Part shown: positions 40,505 through 49,115 of the stretch, piece by piece
How positions within the stretch are numbered: the stretch's first letter is position 1
Layout of the letters: each line of letters starts with the position of its first letter
Assembly: GCA_050943495.1 (NCBI GenBank)
Contig: JBMNPH010000001.1
Span: 248,001 to 312,000 of the forward strand
Source of the DNA: Merdivicinus sp050943495
GTDB taxonomy: Bacteria; Bacillota; Clostridia; Oscillospirales; Ruminococcaceae
Direction: 5' to 3'
DNA length: 64,000 bases
Program-made: the position numbers and the translations under genes
Notes under the pieces: model-generated
Seen by the model: only the letters and a program-made list of their open reading frames with translations
What the model was told of the DNA's origin: nothing
Databases searched by the model: none

Positions 40505-41584
40505 TCAATTTTGTAAAACGCCCAGTTCTTTCAGCATCTGTCTGGCCTCTTCCGGAGTACTCGCTCCGAGTTGGATAAAATATCGGCCATTTGGGACCTC
40601 TCGTTGTACGATCTCAAAATCACTCCGATTGCAGTTGAGGTAAATCCCTTTGCCGGCTGCGGAAATTTTGCGATAAATTTCCAGCCAGTGCGGAGCAGTT
40701 GGCTGTCCGTCTCCATAGACCCACTGCACAGCGTTTAATTCCGGAATGTTCAGAATATCGTCCAGGTGGTTCAATTGCCCGATTCCGTCCAAATGATAGA
40801 TCGTATTGGAAAGATTGCGGCATCCTTGGATGATGTCGGGAAGCACAAATTCACGGAACATGGGATTTCCCAACATATAGCAGAAATCGCATTGCAGAAT
40901 ATAGGAGGGAAGCTCACTATACACTCCTGACCAGTCACTGTATCCCGGATTTTTTTGATCTAGTACCGCACGAAGATCTCGATATGCCTCCATCCAAGCA
41001 GTATGCGCTTCCTTGCAGAGTCGCAGCACTTCTTCCGGTGCATCATAGAGATCGAACAGAAGCTGTTCACTTTCACGGAAACTGGCAACAACGTCCATGA
41101 TTCCGCCCAGATCCGGCATGCCCATCAAAACATTGCCATTCCAGCGTTCCATACCTGCTCGATACAGATCTTTTATTCGCAGAACCCATGGATTTTGGGG
41201 ATCGTAACGGATCGAAATTTCTTCAATTGGCTTTTTCTCCTGCGGAAAGAACCAAACACGTCCGCTGGAATTATCCAATTTTGCACCGCAGAAAGCAGCC
41301 AGCACGCCAGGTCCGAAATACGAAAAATTCATCTGCGGAAAACTGTCTCCCATAAATTCAAATTGGGAAAGTTCATAATCCACCGCATCAATGACAGCTT
41401 CTGCTGGGATGGAGAAATCGTGACAGTTATCCTGTTCCGGGAAAGGTACTTTAGGCGCGTGACGGTTGGGAGAATGGCAGCGTACAGCAGTTTTAACAAG
41501 CGGACGTTTCAGCGTCCCATCCCACCATCCACGATAGCTGTGGCGCACCTGTTCCCACTGATCCGGAGAAAAATGAATGCTCAT
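40505..41584 (-). CDS. Uroporphyrinogen decarboxylase family protein
   Basis: This 359-residue protein has the UROD/MtaA TIM-barrel fold. Features include LMGMPDLGGIMDVVASFRESEQLLFDLYDAPEEVLRL, YSELPSYILQCDFCYML, YHLDGIGQLNHLDDIL and a C-terminal GIYLNCNRSDF segment. True HemE motifs (the N-terminal RQAGR) are absent, so haem synthesis is unlikely. Members of this group include corrinoid methyltransferases and poorly known enzymes near glycosidases. A zinc-type HxC pattern is not clear. AAGAAGGTG precedes the ATG. It is downstream of the MATE gene on the same strand but 116 nt away, with its own possible control region. Confidence 0.75.
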   Translation of the reverse strand: MSIHFSPDQWEQVRHSYRGWWDGTLKRPLVKTAVRCHSPNRHAPKVPFPEQDNCHDFSIPAEAVIDAVDYELSQFEFMGDSFPQMNFSYFGPGVLAAFCGAKLDNSSGRVWFFPQEKKPIEEISIRYDPQNPWVLRIKDLYRAGMERWNGNVLMGMPDLGGIMDVVASFRESEQLLFDLYDAPEEVLRLCKEAHTAWMEAYRDLRAVLDQKNPGYSDWSGVYSELPSYILQCDFCYMLGNPMFREFVLPDIIQGCRNLSNTIYHLDGIGQLNHLDDILNIPELNAVQWVYGDGQPTAPHWLEIYRKISAAGKGIYLNCNRSDFEIVQREVPNGRYFIQLGASTPEEARQMLKELGVLQN

Positions 41585-41653
41585 TCAAACACCTTCTTTA
41601 TCAGAAAATAGGAAACGGAATATTACTGTCAGCATAGCAGAAGGTTTTATGCT

Positions 41654-41704
41654 TGACAATGTCGCAATGTTGCAAATTTTTGGTAAAATGTTGCAAAATT
41701 TTAT
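41654..41704 (-). promoter_or_regulatory. Repeat-bearing control region before the UROD-like gene
   Basis: Three copies of a TTGC(A/G)ACATT unit (minus sense) occur at 41659-41668, 41667-41677 and 41688-41698. The last two are exactly 21 bp apart, two helical turns. They lie 75-120 bp upstream of the start codon and may be regulator half-sites. No clear -10 could be assigned. Confidence 0.35.
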
Positions 41705-43023
41705 AAGTAATGATATTGGTTTCGATAATGCCAAATTTCAAAGCATGCCAAAAATATCGTAATCAGTTCGGCAATCGGAATTGCCATCCAGATACCATCC
41801 ATCTTCCAGATTAAAGGAAGCAACAGAATGGCAGGCGCTTGTAAAGCAAAGGTGCGCAGAAAAGAAATCAGCGCGGAAATTTTGCCGTTCGACAGGGCCG
41901 TAAAAAAGGAAGAGGCAAAGATATTCAAGCCGGCAATCAAGAAATTCCAGCTAAAAATTCGAAATCCATGCAATGCCATTTCAAAAATATCAGTGCCGCG
42001 TTTGGTAAATACTGCAATCAAGGACTCCGCGAAAAATTGTGAACAAAGAACCATAATAAGAGAAAATACTCCGATAATACCCAAACAAAGTTTTAGCAGA
42101 TGGCGAAGTTGCTTATGGTTTCCACTTCCATAATTATAGCTGACAACAGGTGCAGCACCGTTGGAAAAGCCGATAAATACCGCTGTAAATAGAAATTGAG
42201 AATACAATACGATGGTAAGCGCAGAAACTCCTTCTTCGCCAGCTAGTTTCATGACGTTGATATTAAATAGGAAGGTCGTAATACTGGCTGCAATATTGCT
42301 GACCATTTCGGAAGCACCGTTGGACATGCTTTCAACCAGAACGTGAGGACGCCAACGAGGGCGTACGAAGAATAGGGAACTGCGCTTGCGGGAAAAGTAC
42401 CACAGCGAGTAAACGGCTCCGATCAGATAACTGGCAACCGTACCGAATGCCGCGCCGACAATTCCCATTTTGAAAACTACAATAAAGAGATAATCAAAAA
42501 AGATATTGGCAATACCGGATCCGATAGTCAGGATCATGCCAGTTTTAGGCTTGCCGGCAGTTACGAAGAACATTTGAAACAGAATCTGAATCATCGAGGC
42601 TGTTGCAAACAGCATCATAATCTGAGCATATTGAATGCAATAGGGCAGGAGACGCTCGCTTGCACCCAAAAAGATGACTAGCGGTTCGAGAAACAGCAGA
42701 CAAATGCCCGATAATACAATGCCGAAGATGATCGTTGCCGCACAGATAAAGGTCAGATTTTGGCGAGCCTCTTCCACCTTACCTTCACCAAGCTGACGTC
42801 CAACAATCGCACCTCCGCCTGTACTAAACATGATACCGACGCCTGTTACCATGAAAATTAAGGGATATACAATGTTGATGGCGGAAAGGGCATCACTTCC
42901 CACAAAACGGGAGACGAATATTCCATCCACCATACTGTAAATGGATGTAAACAGCATCATAATAACAGTTGGTAAGGTGAAGCGCATCAAGCGTGGCAAA
43001 TTAAAATGTTGTGAAATTTCCAT
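41701..43023 (-). CDS. MATE family efflux transporter
   Basis: This 440-residue multidrug and toxin extrusion transporter has 12 predicted transmembrane helices in two related halves (N-half SIYSMVDGIFVSRFVGSDALSAINIVYPL; C-half GVSALTIVLYSQFLFTAVFIGFSNGAAPVVSYNYGSGN). It exports cationic drugs or metabolites with Na+ or H+. AAGGAG precedes the ATG. It is transcribed away from a MerR-type regulator whose likely operator lies in the MATE promoter (43060-43090). This implies drug-induced expression. Confidence 0.92.
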   Translation of the reverse strand: MEISQHFNLPRLMRFTLPTVIMMLFTSIYSMVDGIFVSRFVGSDALSAINIVYPLIFMVTGVGIMFSTGGGAIVGRQLGEGKVEEARQNLTFICAATIIFGIVLSGICLLFLEPLVIFLGASERLLPYCIQYAQIMMLFATASMIQILFQMFFVTAGKPKTGMILTIGSGIANIFFDYLFIVVFKMGIVGAAFGTVASYLIGAVYSLWYFSRKRSSLFFVRPRWRPHVLVESMSNGASEMVSNIAASITTFLFNINVMKLAGEEGVSALTIVLYSQFLFTAVFIGFSNGAAPVVSYNYGSGNHKQLRHLLKLCLGIIGVFSLIMVLCSQFFAESLIAVFTKRGTDIFEMALHGFRIFSWNFLIAGLNIFASSFFTALSNGKISALISFLRTFALQAPAILLLPLIWKMDGIWMAIPIAELITIFLACFEIWHYRNQYHYL

Positions 43024-43059
43024 ATGACATTCTCCTTCACAAAAACACTCTAGTGTGTT

Positions 43060-43090
43060 ATTATAAAGTATGGAGTAACCCCATAGTCAA
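43060..43090 (-). promoter_or_regulatory. MerR-type promoter of the MATE gene (19-bp spacer)
   Basis: On the minus strand, TTGACT (43085-43090) and TATAAT (43060-43065) are separated by 19 bp, the overlong spacer typical of promoters activated by MerR proteins. The spacer contains an imperfect dyad ATGGGGTTACTCCAT (43070-43084). The divergent gene encodes a MerR regulator. Confidence 0.85.
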
Positions 43091-43105
43091 GAGGAGAAAT
43101 GAAAA

Positions 43106-43930
43106 ATGTCACAAAAATATTTTCATACTGGCGAATTTGCTGCTTTATGCGGTGTAAAAAAGGATACCCTATTATATTATGACAAAATTGGACTTCTCAA
43201 ACCGGACTTTGTCGCGGAAAATGGATACCGTTGCTACTCAGTTAATCAGTTTTTGACTTTAAATACCATTCAGGCACTTCAGAAAATTGGAACTCCTCTT
43301 CGTGAAATCAAATCCTATATGGGATCTCAAAGCAGCGAACGGTTTTTGTCGCTGTTGACTCGCAAACAGGATGAATTGCGCAGAGAAATTACATATTTGC
43401 AGGAATTGCAGGTTCAAATGGAGGAAACCATTGCTACCGTCCGTCATGCTGCTCATGTTCCGCGGGGAGAATTGCTGTTTGAAAGGTATCCGGAGGAATA
43501 TTTGGTTGCAACCAAGAAAGTCGGAAGTGACAGTGATCCGGAACATCAATTCTTATTAACAACGCGAGAACATTTTTCTCATTGTCGTGCTCATGGCTAT
43601 CCGGAATTACCGGTCGGAGAAATTGTTTTATCTTCAGAAATTGCAGATGGAAGCTTTGTGGAGTCTATGTATTTCAGTAAGCTGCGGGATTTTACGGAAG
43701 ATCCAAAGCTTCGTCGGAAGCCAGCCGGCATCTACGCCGTTCTATATCACCAAGGAAATTATGATAGTTTACGACAGGCATATCGTGATTTTGCAGCAGA
43801 TGTGAAGAAAGCCGGATATCAGTTGGTAGGAGAAATTTATGAGGAAGACCAGATTACCATGCTTTCTGCAAGTGATGAAAATAGCTGTTTGATGAAAATA
43901 AGTGCGCGGGTATCCCCAATTCATCCGTAA
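43106..43930 (+). CDS. MerR family transcriptional regulator (BmrR-like)
   Basis: This 274-residue regulator has an N-terminal MerR winged helix (FHTGEFAALCGVKKDTLLYYDKIGLLKPDFVAENGYRCYS, residues 5-44), a long dimerisation coiled coil (about 75-115), and a C-terminal GyrI/BmrR-like effector-binding domain (about 120-272). It probably binds a drug and untwists the 19-bp spacer of the divergent MATE promoter. ATG 43106 follows GAGGAG. The residues AGIYAVLYHQGNYDS fit the GyrI-like drug pocket. Autoregulation is likely because both promoters share the intergenic region. Confidence 0.9.
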   Translation: MSQKYFHTGEFAALCGVKKDTLLYYDKIGLLKPDFVAENGYRCYSVNQFLTLNTIQALQKIGTPLREIKSYMGSQSSERFLSLLTRKQDELRREITYLQELQVQMEETIATVRHAAHVPRGELLFERYPEEYLVATKKVGSDSDPEHQFLLTTREHFSHCRAHGYPELPVGEIVLSSEIADGSFVESMYFSKLRDFTEDPKLRRKPAGIYAVLYHQGNYDSLRQAYRDFAADVKKAGYQLVGEIYEEDQITMLSASDENSCLMKISARVSPIHP

Positions 43931-43933
43931 GAA

Positions 43934-43967
43934 AAAACGGGGCAGGAGATAATTCCTGTCCCGTTTT
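43934..43967. terminator. Bidirectional terminator between MerR gene and alpha-mannosidase
   Basis: A 14-bp stem (43934-43947 with 43954-43967) has A/T-rich arms giving T tracts in both directions. Confidence 0.9.
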
Positions 43968-43969
43968 GG

Positions 43970-46762
43970 TTAAAATTCAATTCGAAGAATGCGCAGCTGA
44001 CAAGCGCCAATGGACGCGGTAATTTGAGTGCTGGATAATTCAAAACTGCCGCCATCAATTGGGCGTTCCAGTTGGTCGGCGAAAGTAACGGACGTCGGAA
44101 CAAATCCGCAGTCTACGGTAAAGGATCCGGCCTTTTCCTCGGTTTCATAGAGCCGGAGAATCAAAGCCTTGCCATCTTCTGAAATCTTGGCGCCGGATAC
44201 CAGAACATTTCCATCCATAACGCGGAGGAAGCTTCCGTTAGGATCCAGTGTACCCGAATGGGGGAGACCGGAAACTGAAAAAATCGGATGCTCGGAGTCC
44301 TGAACTTGTGCGGCATAGTCGCGGTTTGTCTTGCCAGCATGTTCTGCTAAGATGCCGAAATGGATTTCATGACAACCGATTTCCGGCGTCGGATCCGGCG
44401 CGTAAGCGCCTCGAATCAGGGTAATTGCCATCCGGCCATTGGCGGTGCGGTATCCATATTTTTCCTGTGCAGCCAGGATTACGGCGTTGGAATCATCTTT
44501 TGCCATGACAAAGCGGGTCGCAGGCAGATCCATTTCCTGTCCTTCCCGACGGGTAAAGCCGAGCGGGACTTCATACAGGAAATCTTTTCCGGCAGAGACA
44601 GTGGGCAGGGTGAATTGCAGACAGGGGATGCCATCCGGATCACTGCCGAATTCCCGCCAGTTGCAGGTGACGTGATATTGTAAGAATTTGCTTCCGCGAT
44701 CGAGAGAAACTTCGACGCGCAAATCAGAACCATTTCCGAATTTCGTCAGGATTTCCAAGCGCTGACGCAGTTTTCCCGACGAAAGCGGACGCATTTCCGA
44801 GCAGGTGAGCGGGACTACTTTTTTCTGTCGTCCAGTAAACCATGCCGACATGCCGCCGTGCCAGCCGGTTACTTCTTTCCAGACCGCTTCGGTTGCCAGT
44901 TCAAAACGTCCTTCTTGACCCTCCGGAATCAGTTCACGGCCGGTTTCCTTATCAAACAAAGAGGTGAGGGAAGCAGTGGCAGGATTGAATTCCGCCCGGA
45001 TTTGATCATTTTCCAGGAGGAAGGTTTCGGGATGCTGTACCCGCATGTCGTTTCGGAAAGAACAGGACGGTTCCACTGGTTTTTCGCCGATTAGGACAGT
45101 CGTCCAGCCGGAAGCGGGCACCGATACTTCTGCGAGAACTTTGGCAAAATGATGCCCCCAGTAATCTCCCTGTTCCAACAGCTGGGTTTCCAGCCATTCG
45201 CCTTCCGGAAGACGAACCGCCAGACGGCTTTCTTCTCCTTCATAATCCCATACTACGAATTCTGTAACAGCCGTTCTGTCCCACGGTGAGGAGTTGAACA
45301 GATGGAAAATTCGGGTTTTGCCGGCATTCCGGCTGCATTCTCCGGTTACGCCGCCAAAGCCTGCACCGCCGCCTTCTCCGCGGGAGAAGGAAATATCCGT
45401 CGGTTCCATAAGAGATGCAGTATTCATCTGTTCCGTCAGGCGATAGAAGGCTGCTTTGCGCCGGGCACCAGCAGCACCTGCCACTTCCTGATATAAGCCG
45501 GATGCATATTCACGGGTTTCTGTCACGCCAGAACCCGGAATGATGTCGTGGAAATGGTTAAAGAGCACTTTTTCCCATGCTTCCGCAAAAATTTCAGGAT
45601 GAGGTTTCGCGCCTGTGCGGAGAACTGATACCGCATCAAATAACTCGGCGTCCTGAAGAATCCGTTCGGAACGGCGGTTTCCGGCTTTGATACGGGTCTG
45701 GGTGGTGTAACATCCATCGCAGAGGAAATTCATTTCGCCTTCCAGAACGGGAAGGGTATCGCGGCGGGCTTCTACGGTATGGAAATACTCATGGAAGGTT
45801 GAGAAGGTGAATTTCGGATATACAGGCCAGCTGTTCATTTCGATTAGACGGTCAAGGTCGCGGCGGGTTGGTCCGCCGCCATGGTCACCGACGCCGTATA
45901 CTTTGAGAAGAGTTTTCGAGCCGGTAATCTCCGCCAGTTTCACCGCATGTTCTGCCAGAGTTGTATCCATTTCGCCGTTATACCAGAATGGTTCGGTATA
46001 GAGAATGAGTTCCGAACCGGAAGGCGCGCGCCAGCGGTTCAAAATCTGCTCGCCAATCCGGCCGCGGCAGTGGTAATAATAGCGGATTCCGCCATTTGCT
46101 GCAATTTCCGGTACATTGCGGTTATGTCCGAACGTATCCGGATCAAAGTCCACTTCCAGACTGTCCGGATTAATGTCAAATAATTTGGAGAGATAATTTT
46201 TTGCGTACAGAATGTGGCGGGAGAGGCTTTCACCGTTTGCCATGTTCTTGTCAGTTTCCACCCATGCGGATGCGGTCAATTCCCATCGACCTTCGGCGAC
46301 ACGGGCACGGACTTCTTCCAGCATTTCGGGCGCAAAACGTTCCAGAATTCGATAGACGGATGCCTGGGACTGGGAGAATTTGAAATCCGGATATTCTTTC
46401 ATGATCTGGAGCATGGTGCGGAAAGTATCAATGGTGGCATTGACCGTCTCATCGAATCCCCACATCCAGTTCATGTCAATGTGAGCGTGTGCTGCACAGA
46501 GAAATTCAAAACTTTTTGCTTCTTCCGCAGCAGGCAGAAGTTCTGCTTCGGCAGCCTGTGCTGCCGCATTGGAAATAACACCATCCCGACTGAGGCTGTC
46601 CTGCAAAAGATGCAGCGCCTTTTCCAGCAGCGGCTCATATTTTCCGGATGATGCATTGGAAAGGGTCTGTACAAAACGCAATTCCGCACGGATCCGGCGC
46701 TGCCAGGGAGTTGCTTCGGGAAGCTGGTCGAAGCGGGTGAAATCCTGAACAAGCTGAATCAT
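43970..46762 (-). CDS. GH38 alpha-mannosidase
   Basis: This 930-residue cytoplasmic (no signal peptide) glycosidase of family 38 hydrolyses alpha-mannosides. The N-terminal zinc site is AHAHIDMNWMWG (about 89-100). The catalytic nucleophile is the aspartate in DFDPDTFGHN (about 204-213), further ligand D/H residues are in GVGDHGGGPTRRDL, and HFHDIIPGSG is family-typical. The C-terminal half is beta-rich (Glyco_hydro_38C). It is 19 nt downstream of a UROD-like gene and co-transcribed with it. That suggests metabolism of mannose-containing glycans. Confidence 0.93.
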   Translation of the reverse strand: MIQLVQDFTRFDQLPEATPWQRRIRAELRFVQTLSNASSGKYEPLLEKALHLLQDSLSRDGVISNAAAQAAEAELLPAAEEAKSFEFLCAAHAHIDMNWMWGFDETVNATIDTFRTMLQIMKEYPDFKFSQSQASVYRILERFAPEMLEEVRARVAEGRWELTASAWVETDKNMANGESLSRHILYAKNYLSKLFDINPDSLEVDFDPDTFGHNRNVPEIAANGGIRYYYHCRGRIGEQILNRWRAPSGSELILYTEPFWYNGEMDTTLAEHAVKLAEITGSKTLLKVYGVGDHGGGPTRRDLDRLIEMNSWPVYPKFTFSTFHEYFHTVEARRDTLPVLEGEMNFLCDGCYTTQTRIKAGNRRSERILQDAELFDAVSVLRTGAKPHPEIFAEAWEKVLFNHFHDIIPGSGVTETREYASGLYQEVAGAAGARRKAAFYRLTEQMNTASLMEPTDISFSRGEGGGAGFGGVTGECSRNAGKTRIFHLFNSSPWDRTAVTEFVVWDYEGEESRLAVRLPEGEWLETQLLEQGDYWGHHFAKVLAEVSVPASGWTTVLIGEKPVEPSCSFRNDMRVQHPETFLLENDQIRAEFNPATASLTSLFDKETGRELIPEGQEGRFELATEAVWKEVTGWHGGMSAWFTGRQKKVVPLTCSEMRPLSSGKLRQRLEILTKFGNGSDLRVEVSLDRGSKFLQYHVTCNWREFGSDPDGIPCLQFTLPTVSAGKDFLYEVPLGFTRREGQEMDLPATRFVMAKDDSNAVILAAQEKYGYRTANGRMAITLIRGAYAPDPTPEIGCHEIHFGILAEHAGKTNRDYAAQVQDSEHPIFSVSGLPHSGTLDPNGSFLRVMDGNVLVSGAKISEDGKALILRLYETEEKAGSFTVDCGFVPTSVTFADQLERPIDGGSFELSSTQITASIGACQLRILRIEF

Positions 46763-46781
46763 GATAAATCCTCCTTATATC

Positions 46782-47792
46782 CTAGTCGCGAGCAGCTTCC
46801 GCCATGGCAAGAATATTTTCTGCCGGTACATTCGGAAGGACTTCTTCGTGGCTGGGAGAAATGACAATATTGGGACCGAGAATATCCCGGACGCGATGCA
46901 CCTCATCTTTGATCTGCTGAGGAGTTGCGTTAACAAAGAAGGTCTGGGCATCAATTCCGCCGACAAAGGCGAGATCATTTTTATACTGTTTCAGATCCTG
47001 TGCACTCATACCGGCAGCCTGTGCCTGAATCGGATGCAGAATGTCAACACCGGCATCAATCAGGTCGGGTATGATCCGGTAGATGGAACCACAGGAGTGT
47101 AGCATGATTTTTTTGTTGTACTTTTTGCCGACCGCAATCAGGCGTTTGAAGGAGGGGAGTACAAATTTCCGGAACAGTTCCGGCGATACAAAGAGATCCC
47201 GCTGCGTACCGAAGTCATTTCCGAAAAACATGACATCCGCGCGGTCGCCCAATGCGGAAAAGTATTTTTCATTTGCCGCGACATAGTAATCGACAATCCG
47301 TTCCGTGGCAGCTTCGACTACTTCCGGACATTCGTACATCTTAATGAAATAGTTTTCCATTCCAAAAAAGTCGGCGATATTGTGGAAGAAAGGGCACCAC
47401 ATGCCGGTAAAGACCATTTTGTCCGGGAATTGATCTACCTGGCGGTAGATTTCGGTGAAATCGCAGTAATCCGGATCCGGCCACGGATATTTTTCAATAT
47501 CGGCGATCGTTTCCGCATTGGCAAAACACCCTTCGGCGCTCAGGGTGTGCCGTTCCGTTCCGTAAGCCGGGTCGATTGCCGGACGGCCGGACGGATGATG
47601 ATATCCGCTGTCCGCCGTAAACCAACGGCAGTCATCATTTAAAAATTGAAAGATTGCTTCGCGGGTCGGTTCGATACCCCATTTTTCCGCATATATCGGG
47701 ATAGTGGCATCATTGGGATGTCCAGTCCACATTGCACCGCCGTTTGTACTTTTTCGGTTGAATATTTCCAAAACTTTTTCACGGGAGGTCAT
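46782..47792 (-). CDS. Uroporphyrinogen decarboxylase family protein
   Basis: This 336-residue UROD-fold protein differs from the one at 40505-41584. The start MTSREKVLEIFNRKSTN matches the family's 'MTSRERVLAALNH' opening. The segments FVGGIDAQTFF, LHSCGSIYRIIPDLIDAGVDILHPIQAQAAGM and NIVISPSHEEVLPNVPAENI are typical of the MtaA/UROD group. HSCG may supply a zinc cysteine. Haem-pathway HemE residues are not present. It shares a transcript with the GH38 alpha-mannosidase, so a role in sugar or methoxyl metabolism is a better guess than tetrapyrroles. AAAAAAGGAG precedes the ATG. Confidence 0.8.
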   Translation of the reverse strand: MTSREKVLEIFNRKSTNGGAMWTGHPNDATIPIYAEKWGIEPTREAIFQFLNDDCRWFTADSGYHHPSGRPAIDPAYGTERHTLSAEGCFANAETIADIEKYPWPDPDYCDFTEIYRQVDQFPDKMVFTGMWCPFFHNIADFFGMENYFIKMYECPEVVEAATERIVDYYVAANEKYFSALGDRADVMFFGNDFGTQRDLFVSPELFRKFVLPSFKRLIAVGKKYNKKIMLHSCGSIYRIIPDLIDAGVDILHPIQAQAAGMSAQDLKQYKNDLAFVGGIDAQTFFVNATPQQIKDEVHRVRDILGPNIVISPSHEEVLPNVPAENILAMAEAARD

Positions 47793-47840
47793 AAAACCAC
47801 TCCTTTTTTCTGAATAAGCATCAAGTCATTGTACCTCCAT

Positions 47841-47846
47841 TATAAT
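47841..47846 (-). promoter_or_regulatory. Possible -10 box for the UROD-GH38 unit
   Basis: TATAAT on the minus strand lies about 50 nt before the start codon. A matching -35 is poor (T-rich), so this is tentative. Confidence 0.4.
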
Positions 47847-47956
47847 GTTTTTGAGAAGGGAAAAAAAGAATTATTTTTCAGAATTTTGTAAATTATTTCG
47901 GATTTGTACAGAAGATATACCAATCGGGCGGAGAGAAAAATCTGACGAAAAATGTC

Positions 47957-47985
47957 TTGACAATCCGACTGCAATCTGCTATCAT
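47957..47985 (+). promoter_or_regulatory. Promoter of the structured RNA and polyamine operon
   Basis: TTGACA (47957-47962) and TATCAT (47980-47985) are spaced by 17 bp. No second promoter was found between the RNA terminator and speD. Confidence 0.88.
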
Positions 47986-47991
47986 AAAAAT

Positions 47992-48326
47992 ACATGGATA
48001 CGGATTTGTTCTCAAGTTCCATGCAAATATTCTGCGACCACCCGTTTACCGGGTTAAGGCCATACGGACAGCCGGGTCGACTGCCGACATTGATTGAGTT
48101 TGAAAACTCAAATTTTATAAGTTGGTTACTTTATAACCAGTGTGCGCACGGCACATCAACTTGTGAAACGGTCAATATGAGTGGTAAAGGTAAGATTATT
48201 TGCTCGAAGACTCTGAGATGCAGTCTGTATGTTCTGAAACCGGAGAGGGGATTTGCTGCCCTGCCGGAGTGAAATAAAAGAATCAGACTGACGCAAGCGA
48301 TGCACCGCGCATTGCCTGCGTTTTTT
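47992..48326 (+). ncRNA. Large structured RNA (raiA-motif-like) upstream of speD
   Basis: A region of about 335 nt with no open frame of note is bounded by a consensus promoter and a strong terminator (48291-48303 with 48309-48321, then six T). It has many local helices: TTGAGT...ACTCAA near 48095, AAGTTG...CAACTT enclosing two hairpins, AGACT...AGTCT near 48210-48230, and CCGG-AGGG...CCCT-CCGG near 48240-48266. The stretch GGGTTAAGGCCATACGGACA and following GCCGGGTCGACTGCCGACA looks like a highly conserved RNA core. I recall similarity to the raiA RNA motif of Firmicutes, but this is from memory. RNase P, tmRNA, SRP and 6S do not fit. Confidence 0.65.
48291..48326 (+). terminator. Terminator of the structured RNA, before speD
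   Basis: A 13-bp stem with one mismatch and one G-U (48291-48303 with 48309-48321) and TTTTTT lies 31 nt before the speD start. Readthrough seems necessary for operon expression. Confidence 0.88.
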
Positions 48327-48356
48327 GTTGCAATAAAACCGGGTTGGAGGAGAAGA

Positions 48357-49115
48357 ATGGAGAAGCTGACACTATATGGGTTTAATAACCTCACCAAATC
48401 TTTGAGCTTTAATATTTATGACGTCTGCTACGCCAAAACCCCCCGCGAGCAGAAAGATTATATTGCCTATATTGATGAACAATATAATTCGGAACGGCTT
48501 ACCAATATCCTGACAACCCTGACGAATATGATCGGGGCAAAGGTGCTGAATGTTTCGCGGCAGGATTACGATCCGCAGGGGGCATCTGTAACAATTCTGA
48601 TCGCGGAAGGATCAATGATTCCGGTCGGTGGGGAAACGCAGGTGGCTCATCTGGATAAAAGTCATGTAACGGTGCATACCTATCCGGAATATCATCCTGA
48701 AACTTGTCTGGCTACCTTCCGGGTTGATATTGATGTGGCAACCTGCGGGGAAATTACGCCTCTTTCGACTTTGGATTATCTGATCGGGTCCTTTGATTCG
48801 GATATCATTACCATGGATTATCGGGTGCGGGGATTTACCCGTGATGTGACGGGCAAAAAATTGTTTATGGATCATAAAATGACTTCTATTCAGGATTATA
48901 TCGACAATGCAACTCTGCAGCGGTATGATGCGGTAGATATCAATGTATATAGTGCCAACCTTTTCCACACCAATATGATGATTAAGGAGATTGACCTTCA
49001 GAATTATCTGTTTAAAACAGACGTTTACGAACTCCCGCCGAGCACCCGGCTTGCGATTATGAACAGCCTGCGCAGCGAGATGATCGAAATTTTCAGCGGG
49101 AGGAATATTTACTGA
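48357..49115 (+). CDS. speD: S-adenosylmethionine decarboxylase proenzyme
   Basis: This 252-residue class 1A (E. coli-type) AdoMet decarboxylase self-cleaves between K101 and S102 in DKSHVTVHTYPE to give the pyruvoyl group. The catalytic cysteine is C130 in DVATCGEITPL. C-terminal segments DYRVRGFTRDVTGKKLF and MRSEM...GRNIY-like end match the E. coli enzyme closely. It supplies decarboxylated AdoMet, the aminopropyl donor for SpeE. ATG 48357 follows GGAGGAG. It is first in an eight-gene polyamine operon, and its stop overlaps the speA start (TGATG). Confidence 0.95.
   Translation: MEKLTLYGFNNLTKSLSFNIYDVCYAKTPREQKDYIAYIDEQYNSERLTNILTTLTNMIGAKVLNVSRQDYDPQGASVTILIAEGSMIPVGGETQVAHLDKSHVTVHTYPEYHPETCLATFRVDIDVATCGEITPLSTLDYLIGSFDSDIITMDYRVRGFTRDVTGKKLFMDHKMTSIQDYIDNATLQRYDAVDINVYSANLFHTNMMIKEIDLQNYLFKTDVYELPPSTRLAIMNSLRSEMIEIFSGRNIY

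Noticed and set aside
41654..41690. Plus-strand promoter TTGACA...TAAAAT
   Set aside because: Spacing is 25 bp, too long, and no plus-strand gene follows.
47992..48326. RNase P RNA, tmRNA, SRP RNA or 6S RNA as identity of the large RNA
   Set aside because: None of the hallmark sequences of these RNAs could be found, and the overall helix pattern does not fit.
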